Assembly (NCBI RefSeq): GCF_019457885.1
Contig: NZ_JAHZST010000004.1
Location: forward strand, 186,001-250,000
Length of the DNA: 64,000 nucleotides
Reading direction: 5' to 3'
Origin: Shewanella nanhaiensis
Lineage (GTDB): Bacteria; Pseudomonadota; Gammaproteobacteria; Enterobacterales; Shewanellaceae
The notes below the pieces were generated by a model. That model searched no databases. It was not told the origin of the DNA and saw only the letters and a program-made list of their open reading frames with translations. Position numbers and translations under genes: made by a program. How positions within the stretch are numbered: the first letter of the stretch is position 1; every line of letters begins with the position of its first letter. Positions 8,052-17,965 of this stretch are shown in pieces.

Positions 8052-9701
8052 ATGAGCATACTTAACTCTAATCAACTGGAGAAGTTATTAAGTGACGATA
8101 ACTTCGCTTCAGGGAATTTTTTACGTAAGGTGATTTCGGTTTCAGACGACATAGATGACCCGTTAATCTATTTAGATGAGCCCTATGTCTCTATTGATGA
8201 CACTAAATATATCTCTATCAGCTTGAGGGGCCTGCGTTCACTCAGTGAGGAGTATGCATCCTTTTATCATGAGCAGGGGATCGTGGCTAAAGATGTGGTT
8301 GGCATTTATGTCGAAGATGGTCTGGATTATATGATTCAGTTTCTGGCTTTAACCAGCCTAGGCGCAGTGGCAGCTTTTTTAAATGGTGGACTGAGTTCGG
8401 ATATCGCTGCGCTTTATCTAGAGCAGTTAAACGTGAGTGGTATATTTACCACGGAAAAGAAACGAGGCGAAATTAAGGCGTGCTTTAAGAAAGAGGCGAG
8501 CAAGCAGATGCCGATCTGGATTAAAGGTAAAGTCACGCCATCTAAGGGGAATTTCCCGGTTGTTTATCCTTTTGAGCACAGTGAATTAGATCCTGTGTTA
8601 CTGACTCACACCTCTGGCACTACAGGGATCCCTAAGGCTGTTCAATCTTCACATTTTCCCTATTTGCACGGAGTGAAGGATAGGCTTGCCACACCAGTAC
8701 AGAATATTAGCCGCTTTCTAAACTCACTGCCTCATGCTCACAGTTCAAGTATTGGTTATATTATGGAGGCAACCATACGGGGATGTCCTATTAAAGTCCA
8801 AACACAAAAGTCTGCCGAAGCTTTGGCAAAGTCTATTGAAACCTTCCGCCCAGATTATGTTTTGTCTTTTCCTAATCTCTATGTCGATATGTTACGCCTT
8901 AACCTGAATGACTATGATTTTAGCTCTATTTTCTACTGGCGCAGTACCGGTGATGCTGCCCATGAGAGGCATGTTCGTATTATGACTCAATATGGTTCTC
9001 ATCTTGCTGAGGATGGTTCTATTCAACCAGGTTCTATCTATATTGATGGTATGGGATCAACTGAAATGGGTTCTGCCCTATTTACGACGTTGCGGGCTAA
9101 TGATTCAAAAGATTTCGATCGCTGTGTTGGTAAGCCTGCGGATTATGTCGATGCACAAATTCTCGATGAACATGGTCGTATCATAGGTGAAGATACCGTT
9201 GGTTTCTTGGCTGTAAAGTCTCCCTCTGTGATACAAGGCTACTGGAATAATACCAATAAAACTGAGCAGTCTAGAGTCTCTGGCTACTGGGTTACCGGTG
9301 ATTTAGCCTATAAAGATAGTGATGGAAATTTCTATCATGTCGACCGTATAACTGACCGCATTGAAACCAGCGAAGGTATGCTTTACAGCTTGCAAACCGA
9401 AGAGCTGATCATGAAGAAGTTTGATATTATTTTTGACTGTAGCATTTTTAAAGTTGAATCTGAGCTTGGTGGTGAGACAGCCATATTGAAAGCTGAATTG
9501 ATGGATGAGGACCTATCTGAGCAGCAGACGCAGTTTTTATTGAAGGAGATTAATGAGTGGCTATCTTTGCATAAGGTTCCCAAATTAGCTTCGCTATCGA
9601 TCAGCAAAAAGAGCGTCATCCATGCACCATTAGGGGTTACAGGTAAGGTATTGAAACGAGTATTAAGAGATCAAAGCGAAACCCAAAAGCTATCAGCTTA
9701 A
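8052..9701 (+). CDS. AMP-forming acyl-CoA (or acyl-ACP) ligase
   Basis: The 549-residue protein has the ANL-superfamily phosphate loop TSGTTGIPK at about residues 187-195. A GDL adenylate-binding motif and the C-terminal GKVLKR segment, with the lysine that completes adenylation, are also present. It should activate a carboxylic acid as acyl-AMP and pass it to CoA or a carrier protein. The A8 hinge reads DRIETSEG, somewhat unlike standard fatty acyl-CoA ligases, so the substrate is probably unusual. An AGGAG site precedes the ATG. It faces away from narK and lies close to the ketosynthase/HMG-CoA synthase operon, so it may supply that pathway's starter acid. Confidence 0.85.
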   Translation: MSILNSNQLEKLLSDDNFASGNFLRKVISVSDDIDDPLIYLDEPYVSIDDTKYISISLRGLRSLSEEYASFYHEQGIVAKDVVGIYVEDGLDYMIQFLALTSLGAVAAFLNGGLSSDIAALYLEQLNVSGIFTTEKKRGEIKACFKKEASKQMPIWIKGKVTPSKGNFPVVYPFEHSELDPVLLTHTSGTTGIPKAVQSSHFPYLHGVKDRLATPVQNISRFLNSLPHAHSSSIGYIMEATIRGCPIKVQTQKSAEALAKSIETFRPDYVLSFPNLYVDMLRLNLNDYDFSSIFYWRSTGDAAHERHVRIMTQYGSHLAEDGSIQPGSIYIDGMGSTEMGSALFTTLRANDSKDFDRCVGKPADYVDAQILDEHGRIIGEDTVGFLAVKSPSVIQGYWNNTNKTEQSRVSGYWVTGDLAYKDSDGNFYHVDRITDRIETSEGMLYSLQTEELIMKKFDIIFDCSIFKVESELGGETAILKAELMDEDLSEQQTQFLLKEINEWLSLHKVPKLASLSISKKSVIHAPLGVTGKVLKRVLRDQSETQKLSA

Positions 9702-10257
9702 TATATCTTGAACAATATCTTGATTGTTTCAGTCAGGTATTAATCTAGAACATGAATTAACTAATATGGTATCCCATGTAAATATACTCTTTACATGGGA
9801 TATCTTGAAAGTTTCAACGATACCTCACCTACCATTCACTAATTCTACCTTTTATTGCCTTGTTAATATCTACTTACATTGATAAATGAGATGCTCCTTG
9901 TTTATATTTTGAGCTTAAATGTATTTTCATTAATGATTTTATCACCGAAAACTTATTAGAATATAAGCCATAGATCTGTTTTTAACTACCACTTAATATA
10001 TACGAGTATGCTTGGCCCTACCTCTTAATATATATCTGATATAGATTTTTTTTGTAGGGAGTTAGTACTATGACAAGCTTCATTTTTATTTGCGAAGAAA
10101 TAATACTGTAAAGATTGTGCGTGAATGTACAACCTTGGTAGTAAAAAATAAAATTTAACATAATTTAAATAAAAATAACATTGTAATAACTATGGTTTAA
10201 AAGTACATTTTAGTTCTGAAAAGTTGGCTTAATTAAATTATTAATACGGATGTTAGG
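9702..10257. other. AT-rich intergenic region with one strong hairpin
   Basis: This 556-base stretch holds a perfect 13-bp inverted repeat, TATCCCATGTAAA (9770-9782) with TTTACATGGGATA (9790-9802), a likely transcript end for the ligase gene although it lacks a clear U-tract. The rest is very AT-rich and includes the promoter region of the following LysR gene. No longer gene was found. A 13-codon open frame with a good ribosome site (10070-10111) is noted but not called. Confidence 0.6.
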
Positions 10258-11217
10258 ATGTCGACTCGGATAACAATGGAACAATGGAAAGTATTTGTCG
10301 CAATTGTTGAACACGGAGGTAGTGTTCAAGCTGCAGATAAAATGTATAAGAGTCAATCGGCGATAAGCCATAGCCTCAAGAAGATGGAGTCCACACTTAA
10401 ACACTCATTATTTACGGTTGAAGGTCGTAAATTGACCTTAACCCCTCTGGGGAAACTGTTATTACCTAAAGCAAAATCTCTACTTGGCCAAGCAACGCAG
10501 ATGGAAGTCTTAAGTAATCAATACCGGGACGGAATGTTAAATGAGATAGCCATTGCAGTAGATGTTTTAGTGCCAATAGATCTATTACAAGATGCGCTCG
10601 ACCGGCTTGCTCAATGTCACCCTGGATTAAATATTCGGGTATTTGAAACTGCATTATCGGGCACAAAACAGTATTTAGAGGAGGGGGAGGTTCAGTTTGG
10701 CATCGCTAGTACTCTGCCTACTGGGCATAATTTGGAGCCTTTTATTTCAGTTCCTTTAGTTTGTGTTTCACATATAGATCACCCGTTACAAAAGATGGAC
10801 AAGATTAATTATGAAACATTGAAGCAGTACTTTCAGGTCGTTATTAGGGATTCTGGTAAGCAGGCTTTAGATACGGGATGGTTAGGGGCGCCAAAGCGTT
10901 GGACTGTCACCAACATATCGACCTCTTTACATTTAGTGTTAGAGGGCAAGTGTTTTGCTTGGCTCCCCGAACATAGTGTGAGTCAATATATTAAGGAGGG
11001 GAAGCTGGCACCTGTTCCCTTGGTTCATGGTAAAAAGCGTGGTGTCTTTCTGCAGATGGCGGTTTCAGGCAAGTACAGTTTATTTAAGGAGGTGCAGGAC
11101 ATGGTCTCAATCTTCAGAGATGTAGGGGCTAAGTACCAGCTTGAACAGGAGTTGAGTGAGGAGCTGGATTCGCCGGAGCAAGTTCTCACTAATGAGCCTA
11201 TTGGTGTTACTGAGTAA
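10258..11217 (+). CDS. LysR-family regulator, candidate controller of the biosynthetic locus
   Basis: A 319-residue LysR protein with the DNA-binding domain at residues 5-65 (GGSVQAADKMYKSQSAISHS). The effector domain is followed by an acidic, Gln/Glu-rich tail of about 30 residues. It sits between the plus-strand ligase and the convergent six-gene minus-strand operon, with a shared terminator at 11249-11270. The position suggests it regulates one or both; direct evidence such as a T-N11-A box was not established. Its upstream region is markedly AT-rich. Confidence 0.85.
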   Translation: MSTRITMEQWKVFVAIVEHGGSVQAADKMYKSQSAISHSLKKMESTLKHSLFTVEGRKLTLTPLGKLLLPKAKSLLGQATQMEVLSNQYRDGMLNEIAIAVDVLVPIDLLQDALDRLAQCHPGLNIRVFETALSGTKQYLEEGEVQFGIASTLPTGHNLEPFISVPLVCVSHIDHPLQKMDKINYETLKQYFQVVIRDSGKQALDTGWLGAPKRWTVTNISTSLHLVLEGKCFAWLPEHSVSQYIKEGKLAPVPLVHGKKRGVFLQMAVSGKYSLFKEVQDMVSIFRDVGAKYQLEQELSEELDSPEQVLTNEPIGVTE

Positions 11218-11248
11218 ATTTATCTGTTAAATTTTTTGCCCTTTAGCT

Positions 11249-11270
11249 AAGGCTCCGTTTTCGGAGCCTT
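11249..11270. terminator. Bidirectional rho-independent terminator
   Basis: AAGGCTCCG (11249-11257) pairs with CGGAGCCTT (11262-11270) between the convergent LysR and ketosynthase genes. T-rich sequence follows on the plus strand. Confidence 0.8.
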
Positions 11271-11278
11271 ATTCAGTT

Positions 11279-13192
11279 TTACAACATGTCGCCGTAGGGG
11301 GAACTTGTCGCAAAGCTGATCTTTTGCTGGTAGCCAGCGACTTTTATTGAAGAGGTCGATATTGCCATATCAGTGCCTTCAACAATATTTTTGCCGAACT
11401 TATAGACTGATTGATTACGTCCAGTGTGTATGGAGTGTTGATAAGCATCGGCTCTCTCAACTGTTTTCCTATTACTCTCTTTATGGCTAAGCATGCTCAT
11501 AGCGCCATGGCGTTTCTCTAGCATCTTACGGGCAATTTTGGGGGATAACACCAGTGCGGTGGCATTATTTCCTCCGAACCCTTTTGAGTTAATAAATGCG
11601 GCCTCGATCCCCTCACTGCCAACATCTTTATGGTGTTGCAGTAGCTCTAAACGCTGATTGTGAACATCATCGGCGACTTGATCTAAGGTTGGGATCCCAG
11701 GGATAAACCCATATTCCCATACACCTAGAGTGGCTGCGAGTTGATCCCCTGAGGCGCTTGCAAGCGAGTGCCCAACATAAGATTTTACTGCGGTGACTGG
11801 CCAATTTGTGATATCAAATGCCTGAGCCACAGAATCTAAAACATGGGACTCTGTGATGCGATTTAACGGCGTGCTACTGCCATGAGCTTGTACAAATGTT
11901 CTGTGCTTCAGCGACTCTTCACCTATGAGAAGTTTCGCACTGGCTACCGCTTTAGCCAGGGTGATATAGTTGCCGGCTCCAGGTGCTGTGATAGATTTTT
12001 TATTGCCATCGGCATTAATGTAGACACTCGGGATCGCCCCTAAAATATTGGCCCCCAACTCCAGCACTAACTTATCGTCAAATAACACGATATATTGCGC
12101 TGACTCGCCTATGGTAAAGCCGCAGTTTTTCGCAAAGGGGCGACTGTTTCTGCTGTGATCAACACTCTCTTTATTGAGAAGTTTATCCAGCTCCACCATC
12201 TTATCGCTATTGGCTAAAGCGCCCATGGAATTAAAGCCTTCGATGATCTCAGGGGTAATTGGTGCTTCGGCGCTTCCGACAACGGCGACTCGACTCTTTC
12301 CCTGCTGAATATCTTGTACTGCATGTTCAAGGTTATATAGAAAACTTGCGCAGGCACCTTGGTGGGAACCGGTAGAGCCTAGATTGGATAATACATAAGA
12401 GCTGATAAAATCAGTGCACATGCTGGTTAATCCAAGTGAGAGCTGGGTGGACCTCACCTCTTTACCTGTTAGCCAGCTTGTGAGCAAACCACCTAAACCA
12501 TCTTCATCCATCTGACCCATTAAGCTTCCGGCATACACAGATATCTCATCGGGGGCGACATGGTTTAACACATCTTCCCAAGGTATTCCCATCGATTGGA
12601 TGGCATCTGATGCGGCATAAACTGACATCTGCACGCCACGAGGGTGATTTCTCTCTGGGTAGGTGTCACCTGGCAGGAAGCCTTGCGGCATCTGCGCCGC
12701 CGCTTGAACGTTTTGTTTTCTTGTTTGCGCTACACTGACATCGAGATTATCGGTGACCTTGATTGAAACCATCTCGTTATCATCAGCGGTGATCAACCAG
12801 CTACTTGGCAGTGGTTCAGGCAGTTGCTCCTTTTTCATGATAAAAGAAACGGCGTTATCAACTGCTGGCGCTATGGTTGAGGTGTGATTAAATTGAACTG
12901 ACTCAAGATCAAATAGCTCTGGTGAGATCTCTCGTATCAGGGTGTTCTCTTTAATTGTTTTGCCAAACCGCTCTTTGATATCTTTTAAGGATAACCTCTG
13001 GCCGTCATAACTGAGATAGGTACCATCTTTATAAGTCACTAGCTTCATCATCAAGGCTAGTTCAACATAAGTTTGCTGCATCTGTTCTTCATCTAAACAG
13101 TCAATCACCAGACGTTTATACATTTGATGAAATGATGATCGTCCGGCTGCATTAATACCACCATAACCGACGATAATGGGTAAGTTAGACAT
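11279..13192 (-). CDS. FabY-like beta-ketoacyl-ACP synthase
   Basis: A 637-residue condensing enzyme. The N-terminus (VGYGGINAAGRSSFHQMYKR) and large size recall FabY of Pseudomonas aeruginosa, a long ketosynthase acting at the start of fatty acid synthesis. The KAS I/II triad is intact: Cys281 in GACAS, His437 in AHGSSTP and His475 in VGHS. It should carry out a decarboxylative Claisen condensation on an acyl thioester. It is the last gene of the minus-strand operon, 89 bases after the thioesterase gene, with an AGGAGAG ribosome site. No carrier-protein gene is present, so it probably borrows the cell's AcpP or works on CoA esters. A housekeeping fatty-acid role cannot be excluded, but the neighbours argue for a specialised product. 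Confidence 0.85.
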   Translation of the reverse strand: MSNLPIIVGYGGINAAGRSSFHQMYKRLVIDCLDEEQMQQTYVELALMMKLVTYKDGTYLSYDGQRLSLKDIKERFGKTIKENTLIREISPELFDLESVQFNHTSTIAPAVDNAVSFIMKKEQLPEPLPSSWLITADDNEMVSIKVTDNLDVSVAQTRKQNVQAAAQMPQGFLPGDTYPERNHPRGVQMSVYAASDAIQSMGIPWEDVLNHVAPDEISVYAGSLMGQMDEDGLGGLLTSWLTGKEVRSTQLSLGLTSMCTDFISSYVLSNLGSTGSHQGACASFLYNLEHAVQDIQQGKSRVAVVGSAEAPITPEIIEGFNSMGALANSDKMVELDKLLNKESVDHSRNSRPFAKNCGFTIGESAQYIVLFDDKLVLELGANILGAIPSVYINADGNKKSITAPGAGNYITLAKAVASAKLLIGEESLKHRTFVQAHGSSTPLNRITESHVLDSVAQAFDITNWPVTAVKSYVGHSLASASGDQLAATLGVWEYGFIPGIPTLDQVADDVHNQRLELLQHHKDVGSEGIEAAFINSKGFGGNNATALVLSPKIARKMLEKRHGAMSMLSHKESNRKTVERADAYQHSIHTGRNQSVYKFGKNIVEGTDMAISTSSIKVAGYQQKISFATSSPYGDML

Positions 13193-13281
13193 AACACTCT
13201 CCTGAGAATTAGTAGGTTCTATCGCTAATAAGGGATAGATAATCTTTGCTTAACTGGGGTTATTACGCTTATCGATTGGGG

Positions 13282-13725
13282 TTATTCAAGCTGCTGTTTT
13301 AGTCGGAACTTTGTGAGTTGAGCGCAAGCAACCTTTTTACGCTCACCACTTGGCTCAATTTTAAATGCGTGACATTCAGTAAAAATAAGGTTGCGACCAT
13401 TTCGGGTTATTTTAGCTTCGAACTCAACGGTTTGACCTAGTGTGCTCGCTGACATTAATGAGGTGTTAAAGCTACTAGTTAGCGCATATTCGCCATCTTC
13501 CAGTGCTGGGATTGTGGCGAGCATGCTGGTGACATCTAGCATAGAGTAGATCACTCCACCATGAAGGGTATGGCTGAGGTTATCTATCGCTTCGGTTACC
13601 ACTAATTCGCATTTACAGTAGCCAGCCTCTTGGTGAACGATTTTTAAGCCACAATATTTTTGGTAGCTATGTAAGATTAAATTATCGCTTAGCTGTTTAG
13701 CGTAATCAGATATTACAGGTGTCAT
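13282..13725 (-). CDS. Hotdog-fold thioesterase (PaaI/YbgC-like)
   Basis: A protein of about 147 residues with the 4HBT-type core: an HTLHGGVIYSMLDVTS segment, where HGG and the following Asp region line the active site. Family members hydrolyse acyl-CoA or acyl-ACP. The ATG at 13725 is preferred because the AAGGA site is 9 bases upstream; an ATG at 13734 directly abuts that site. It lies 15 bases after the acyl-CoA dehydrogenase gene, so it is in the operon and may release the finished acyl product or edit stalled thioesters. Confidence 0.85.
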   Translation of the reverse strand: MTPVISDYAKQLSDNLILHSYQKYCGLKIVHQEAGYCKCELVVTEAIDNLSHTLHGGVIYSMLDVTSMLATIPALEDGEYALTSSFNTSLMSASTLGQTVEFEAKITRNGRNLIFTECHAFKIEPSGERKKVACAQLTKFRLKQQLE

Positions 13726-13740
13726 ATTATTCATTCCTTT

Positions 13741-14826
13741 TTATAATAATCGACTGATCATTTCATTCATGACTTCGGTAGAGCCGCCACCTAAACCGAG
13801 TAGGCGTGCATCTCGATAGATCCGCTCAGCTTGTGAGCCTGATATGCAGCCACTGGCTCCATGGATCTGTACCGACTTAGCCGCCACCTCCTCCAGTATT
13901 TCAACAGCCTGATTTTTAGCGATAGCAATCGCTTTGGCGTCAGGTCCCGATACCGTGACAGCTGCGATATATTGGTTGATATAGGCTCTGCATAGCTCAA
14001 TCTTGCCATGCATATCTGCTAATCGGTGTCGAATGATCTGCTGCTCAAATAGAGGGGAGCCCTGAACTTTGCGCTTTTTGCTGTACTCTAGTGCTGCTTC
14101 GAATGTGACCATGGCTGAGGTGTTTGCCATGACGGCTAGGTTTAAACGCTCCTGCAGGAGAATTTGCTGCAGTAATCTTCCAGCTTGACCTGGCTCTCCG
14201 ACTCTGGTTGCTTTTACTCGATTGAACTTAATCGATGCAATAGGTAAACCTTGCCAGCCAAGGCAGGGGATTTCTGATGATGTAATACTGTTTTTATCTG
14301 CTTTAACTAAAAACAGTGTTAATTTTTTATCCAGACGAGCCGCAGTTAACATGTAGTCCGCTCTACCACCGTTACAGATAAAGGTTTTTTCACCCGATAA
14401 CAGGTATTCTCCTTCTCCCTCTAAGCTTGCTTCACATTGAATACTCTTCAGATCTGATCCCGCTTGGGGCTCTGTTAACGCCAGTACTAATGTTTTCTTG
14501 CCGCTAAAGACCTGCTTACAGAGCCTTGTATATGTTTGGGGCAGCGTTGTTTTAAAAGCATTGAGACTGACAAAATGGGAGGCAAGCGCCATCACCATGG
14601 CTTGTGAGCCACTTCGAGATAGCTCCTCAATGAGCACTTTACGGCATGCCAGATCATCGTGAAATTCATCTTCAGGATTTTGCCCAAGAGAGAGGATGTT
14701 CTCTTTGGCTGCGAGGGCATGTAGCTCCAATGGGTATGAGCCACTCTCCTCCCAAGTGGCTAAATTTGGCCGTATGACGCTATCGACAAATTTAATGACC
14801 TTTTCTCTGTATATTTCAACGTCCAT
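13741..14826 (-). CDS. Acyl-CoA dehydrogenase
   Basis: A 361-residue FAD-dependent enzyme of the acyl-CoA dehydrogenase family. It has the ALTEPQAGSD signature near residue 115, the flavin/substrate motif HGASGCISGS, and the C-terminal GLGGGSTEVM segment whose Glu aligns with the usual catalytic base. It should introduce an alpha,beta double bond in an acyl thioester. The chain is slightly short (typical length 375-400) because the N-terminal helical domain is trimmed. It is fourth in the operon, 9 bases after the FAD protein gene, with a TAGGAGAG ribosome site. Confidence 0.88.
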   Translation of the reverse strand: MDVEIYREKVIKFVDSVIRPNLATWEESGSYPLELHALAAKENILSLGQNPEDEFHDDLACRKVLIEELSRSGSQAMVMALASHFVSLNAFKTTLPQTYTRLCKQVFSGKKTLVLALTEPQAGSDLKSIQCEASLEGEGEYLLSGEKTFICNGGRADYMLTAARLDKKLTLFLVKADKNSITSSEIPCLGWQGLPIASIKFNRVKATRVGEPGQAGRLLQQILLQERLNLAVMANTSAMVTFEAALEYSKKRKVQGSPLFEQQIIRHRLADMHGKIELCRAYINQYIAAVTVSGPDAKAIAIAKNQAVEILEEVAAKSVQIHGASGCISGSQAERIYRDARLLGLGGGSTEVMNEMISRLL

Positions 14827-14835
14827 TTTGCTCTC

Positions 14836-15966
14836 CTAAGCTGAACTTTTTAAAGGTACTGCCTGATAACCAAGGGGGCGTTTAAGCTTAAATTCTTGAT
14901 AGTTAGAGTATTCTGCACCTTGATAAAAGATATTGACCACCTCACTCATCTCAGCTTGTAAAATGTTGAGATTAGTATTGGCCCTCTCTTGATAGCGGGT
15001 TAATACCTGAGGCAAGGTTTGTTTGTCACAGTTAAGGAGTTGATGAGACAGGGTGAAGGCATTTTCAAGCGCCGTTGTGATGCCGAACCCAAACTGGCTT
15101 AGCTCACCTTTTAATTTCATACCTAAGGATAGATTTAACCCAGAGAACCAAGAGGTGCCTCTTGGCTGGCTTGTGAGCACTTTTCGCTTGGTATGTTTTA
15201 TCTGGGTGTTTTTTATCATTGCGAGCACAGGCTCTGGCAGATCTTGCAGCCTCTCTTGCAGATCTGATTTTTGCCATAGCGCTTCATTGCCATGAAGGTA
15301 GAGCACAGACCAATAGCGTTGCTTACTGACTTTATTGATACAATGGGTGAGTAATCTTGCATTTTCACAGAGAAACATCTGGCTAGTATCATCGGATAAA
15401 AGCCCGTCATCAAAACAGGTGACGCCGCTGTACATCGCCATGCAGGTGTCACTTGGTGTTTCATTTGAAGTCAATCTATCTAAAGCGGAAGGTAAATTAT
15501 CTGCGTTGATCACCAGATCGAAAGCTTGAGTGCTGCCGTTATCAAAGTGCACTATACTCTTGTTATTTATCTGAGTGATATTTGTGCAACTCATCCCACA
15601 GTGTATCTGCTTATCTCCTAACGTGTTCGCCATCAGTTGCAATAGACCTTGATGCTCAAAAGCAAAGGAGAGTGCGCTTTGTGCAGACTCAGTGTTTTCA
15701 TTGGAAAGCTGAAGGATATGCTCGCCGCTAGCGTTGTGCACCTCCATACCATTTATCGGGTTACCCACATTAAGCAGCTGATCGTGGCTTAAGATTGTGC
15801 GTAATACATCGACTCCCTGAGGCCAGATGAGTGCCCCTAATGACACTTCATCTGTTTCTATTAGGGAGGGGCTAGACTCAAAAACTTCGATATTTAAGCC
15901 ACACTGCCTTAGCATTAATGCGCAGGCTAAGCCATTGATGCTAGCTCCAAAAATCCCTATATTCAT
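14836..15966 (-). CDS. FAD monooxygenase-like protein with degenerate FAD motifs
   Basis: A 376-residue protein with an N-terminal dinucleotide-binding fold (GASINGLACALMLRQCGLNI, then E34) as in PHBH/UbiH-type monooxygenases. The usual GD(A)AH motif that contacts the FAD ribityl chain is absent: its expected place reads LGMKLKGELSQFGFG. The DG motif also appears altered (NADNLPSALD). It may therefore bind flavin unusually, bind it only loosely, or have changed function. Its start overlaps the stop of the asparagine-synthetase-like gene by 4 bases (ATGA), a sign of translational coupling. Confidence 0.75.
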   Translation of the reverse strand: MNIGIFGASINGLACALMLRQCGLNIEVFESSPSLIETDEVSLGALIWPQGVDVLRTILSHDQLLNVGNPINGMEVHNASGEHILQLSNENTESAQSALSFAFEHQGLLQLMANTLGDKQIHCGMSCTNITQINNKSIVHFDNGSTQAFDLVINADNLPSALDRLTSNETPSDTCMAMYSGVTCFDDGLLSDDTSQMFLCENARLLTHCINKVSKQRYWSVLYLHGNEALWQKSDLQERLQDLPEPVLAMIKNTQIKHTKRKVLTSQPRGTSWFSGLNLSLGMKLKGELSQFGFGITTALENAFTLSHQLLNCDKQTLPQVLTRYQERANTNLNILQAEMSEVVNIFYQGAEYSNYQEFKLKRPLGYQAVPLKSSA

Positions 15967-17912
15967 GCTGCAACCTTGCTATGCAGTTTAGCTTCGGTGC
16001 CGATAGAGAACTGCTTCTGTAATAAACATAAGCTGGTTAGTTCCATCAACATAGGATCGATTAACGCCTGCTGGTGACGAGTCATTTGAGGCAAGTTATC
16101 GAGTAAGCTGCGTACTTTTGTGGCTTCAAAGAAGGGAAGCTTCTCCAACTCCTGGCTAGATAAGGTATCCCTGACAAGTTGATACAGTCTTCCCTTTTGC
16201 ATCAAGGTTGCTGGTGGTGCTCTAAAATAATGTTTCTTACGTTTGTACAGATCTTCTGGCAGGTAGGGCTTCATCGCTTCACGGAAGATATGTTTCTCTG
16301 TTGAGCCTTTGACCTTGACCGATACTGGCATGCGGGCAGCTAGCTCTACGAGCTTATGATCTAGCAGTGGCACACGGCCTTCAATGCTGTTCGCCATCTC
16401 CATTCGATCACCTAAGGTGGTGAGTACAAAATTAGGCAGATAAGATTTAGCCCATAGGTACATGGAGCGATGAACGGGATCGAGGCCCTCTATACGTCTA
16501 TGATCTAATTGATTATAAAACTGTTGATAGGGAGCCACATTAGAGAATTTCTGCCGTGTACTGGCGTTATACATCTTCTCCAATGCTTTAAACCAACCCG
16601 CCTGATTGTCTAGCCAAGAAACTCCGTGTCCCAACTGTTTTAGCATCCAGTTGATATCTTCAGGCATATCCGGTCTTGAGTAACCAGACTCACTCTCTTC
16701 CAATTTTTTTGTTAATGAACTAATAAGCCCAGCATCTTGGTTTTGATTGTTAAACAAGATCATGTCACGGCGAAAATGTGGGTAGCCAGCAAACACCTCA
16801 TCGGCTCCCTCTCCGGTCAATACCGTTTTAAATCCGGCATCTCGAACTGAGCCGCTAAGCATATATTTAGCCACTCCATGGGCATTAAAGAAGGGGGTTT
16901 CGTTATGCCATAAAGCCTGGGTGAAATTATCTGCTAGATCGTCTTGGGTGACGGGAATGGTATGAAATCTAGCGCCGCTATGCTCTGCTGCCAGACGTGC
17001 AAAACGATTCTCATCGTAGTCATTCATATCGGTAAAAGATAGGTTAAAGGCATCCATCTTAGTACCGGATAGTTGGCTTGCCATCCCTAACATTGCCGAT
17101 GAATCGATACCACCTGAGAGGTACACGCCCATAGGTACATCAGAGCGCAGGCGCAGTGACACAGACTCTTCAATCGCGTCATGGACCTGAGCCACTAACT
17201 CCTCTTCGTTAAAGTGATTATTTTGCAGCTCTTCAGCACTGTTATATTCGATATCCCAGTAACAGTTTTGCTTGATACCACCTGGGGTAATAAATAGCTG
17301 ATGTCCTGGTGGGACGCTATTGATGCCTTTAAATAGGGAGCGATCGCGTAGATAAAAGCCTCGGCTGGTGTAGGAGTCTTCATCCCATATCGCTGGTACA
17401 CCGGCGGCTAAGATGGCTTTAATTTCAGAGCCAACATAAATGGCGCCATCATGCTGGGCGTAGTAGAGGGGTTTTATTCCCATGCGATCTCTCATCAATA
17501 CCATAGTGTTGTGATGACCGTTATAGAGTACAAGAGAGAACTCTCCTCGAAGACGTTCCAGTCCAGGAATGCCATACTCTCTATATAAATGCAGTGCGAT
17601 CTCACTGTCGGAGTTGGTGCTAAATTGGTAACCCTTTGCCTGTAGTTCACTACGAATTTTTTCAAACTCGTAAAACTCGCCATTCACCACTATTTGCAGT
17701 TGACCATTATCGGCACTAATTGGTTGTAAGCCATTGTCTAATCCGATAATACTTAGGCGAGCATGACCGAGCGCAGCTCGCCCTTTTTCGTCCATCCAGA
17801 TATTATTTTCATCTGGACCTCTGTGGTTTATCTCAATTAAGCTTTGCGTTAATGCAGAGCGGTGGATCACCGAGTTGTCACCAGTTTTATAGATACCAAT
17901 AAATCCGCACAT
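15963..17912 (-). CDS. Asparagine-synthetase-like glutamine amidotransferase
   Basis: A 649-residue two-domain enzyme. The N-terminal class II glutaminase begins MCGFIGIY with nucleophile Cys2 and has the usual RGPDE and NGEFYE motifs. The C-terminal synthetase domain has the ATP pyrophosphatase loop SGGIDSS. The family adenylates a carboxylate and transfers ammonia from glutamine. It is longer than E. coli AsnB (554 residues) and sits between HMG-CoA synthase and a FAD protein, so it more likely amidates a pathway intermediate than makes asparagine. The start has a GAAAGGA ribosome site. Plain asparagine synthesis remains possible. Confidence 0.85.
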   Translation of the reverse strand: MCGFIGIYKTGDNSVIHRSALTQSLIEINHRGPDENNIWMDEKGRAALGHARLSIIGLDNGLQPISADNGQLQIVVNGEFYEFEKIRSELQAKGYQFSTNSDSEIALHLYREYGIPGLERLRGEFSLVLYNGHHNTMVLMRDRMGIKPLYYAQHDGAIYVGSEIKAILAAGVPAIWDEDSYTSRGFYLRDRSLFKGINSVPPGHQLFITPGGIKQNCYWDIEYNSAEELQNNHFNEEELVAQVHDAIEESVSLRLRSDVPMGVYLSGGIDSSAMLGMASQLSGTKMDAFNLSFTDMNDYDENRFARLAAEHSGARFHTIPVTQDDLADNFTQALWHNETPFFNAHGVAKYMLSGSVRDAGFKTVLTGEGADEVFAGYPHFRRDMILFNNQNQDAGLISSLTKKLEESESGYSRPDMPEDINWMLKQLGHGVSWLDNQAGWFKALEKMYNASTRQKFSNVAPYQQFYNQLDHRRIEGLDPVHRSMYLWAKSYLPNFVLTTLGDRMEMANSIEGRVPLLDHKLVELAARMPVSVKVKGSTEKHIFREAMKPYLPEDLYKRKKHYFRAPPATLMQKGRLYQLVRDTLSSQELEKLPFFEATKVRSLLDNLPQMTRHQQALIDPMLMELTSLCLLQKQFSIGTEAKLHSKVAA

Positions 17913-17965
17913 ACTTGCTTCCTTTCTAAATGCTGTCGTTAACGTTGAATGTCAGTAGTTATTAA

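Noticed and set aside
10070..10111. 13-codon open frame with a TAGGGAG ribosome site in the LysR upstream region
   Set aside because: It could be a leader peptide, but there is no attenuator structure linked to it and such short frames arise by chance.
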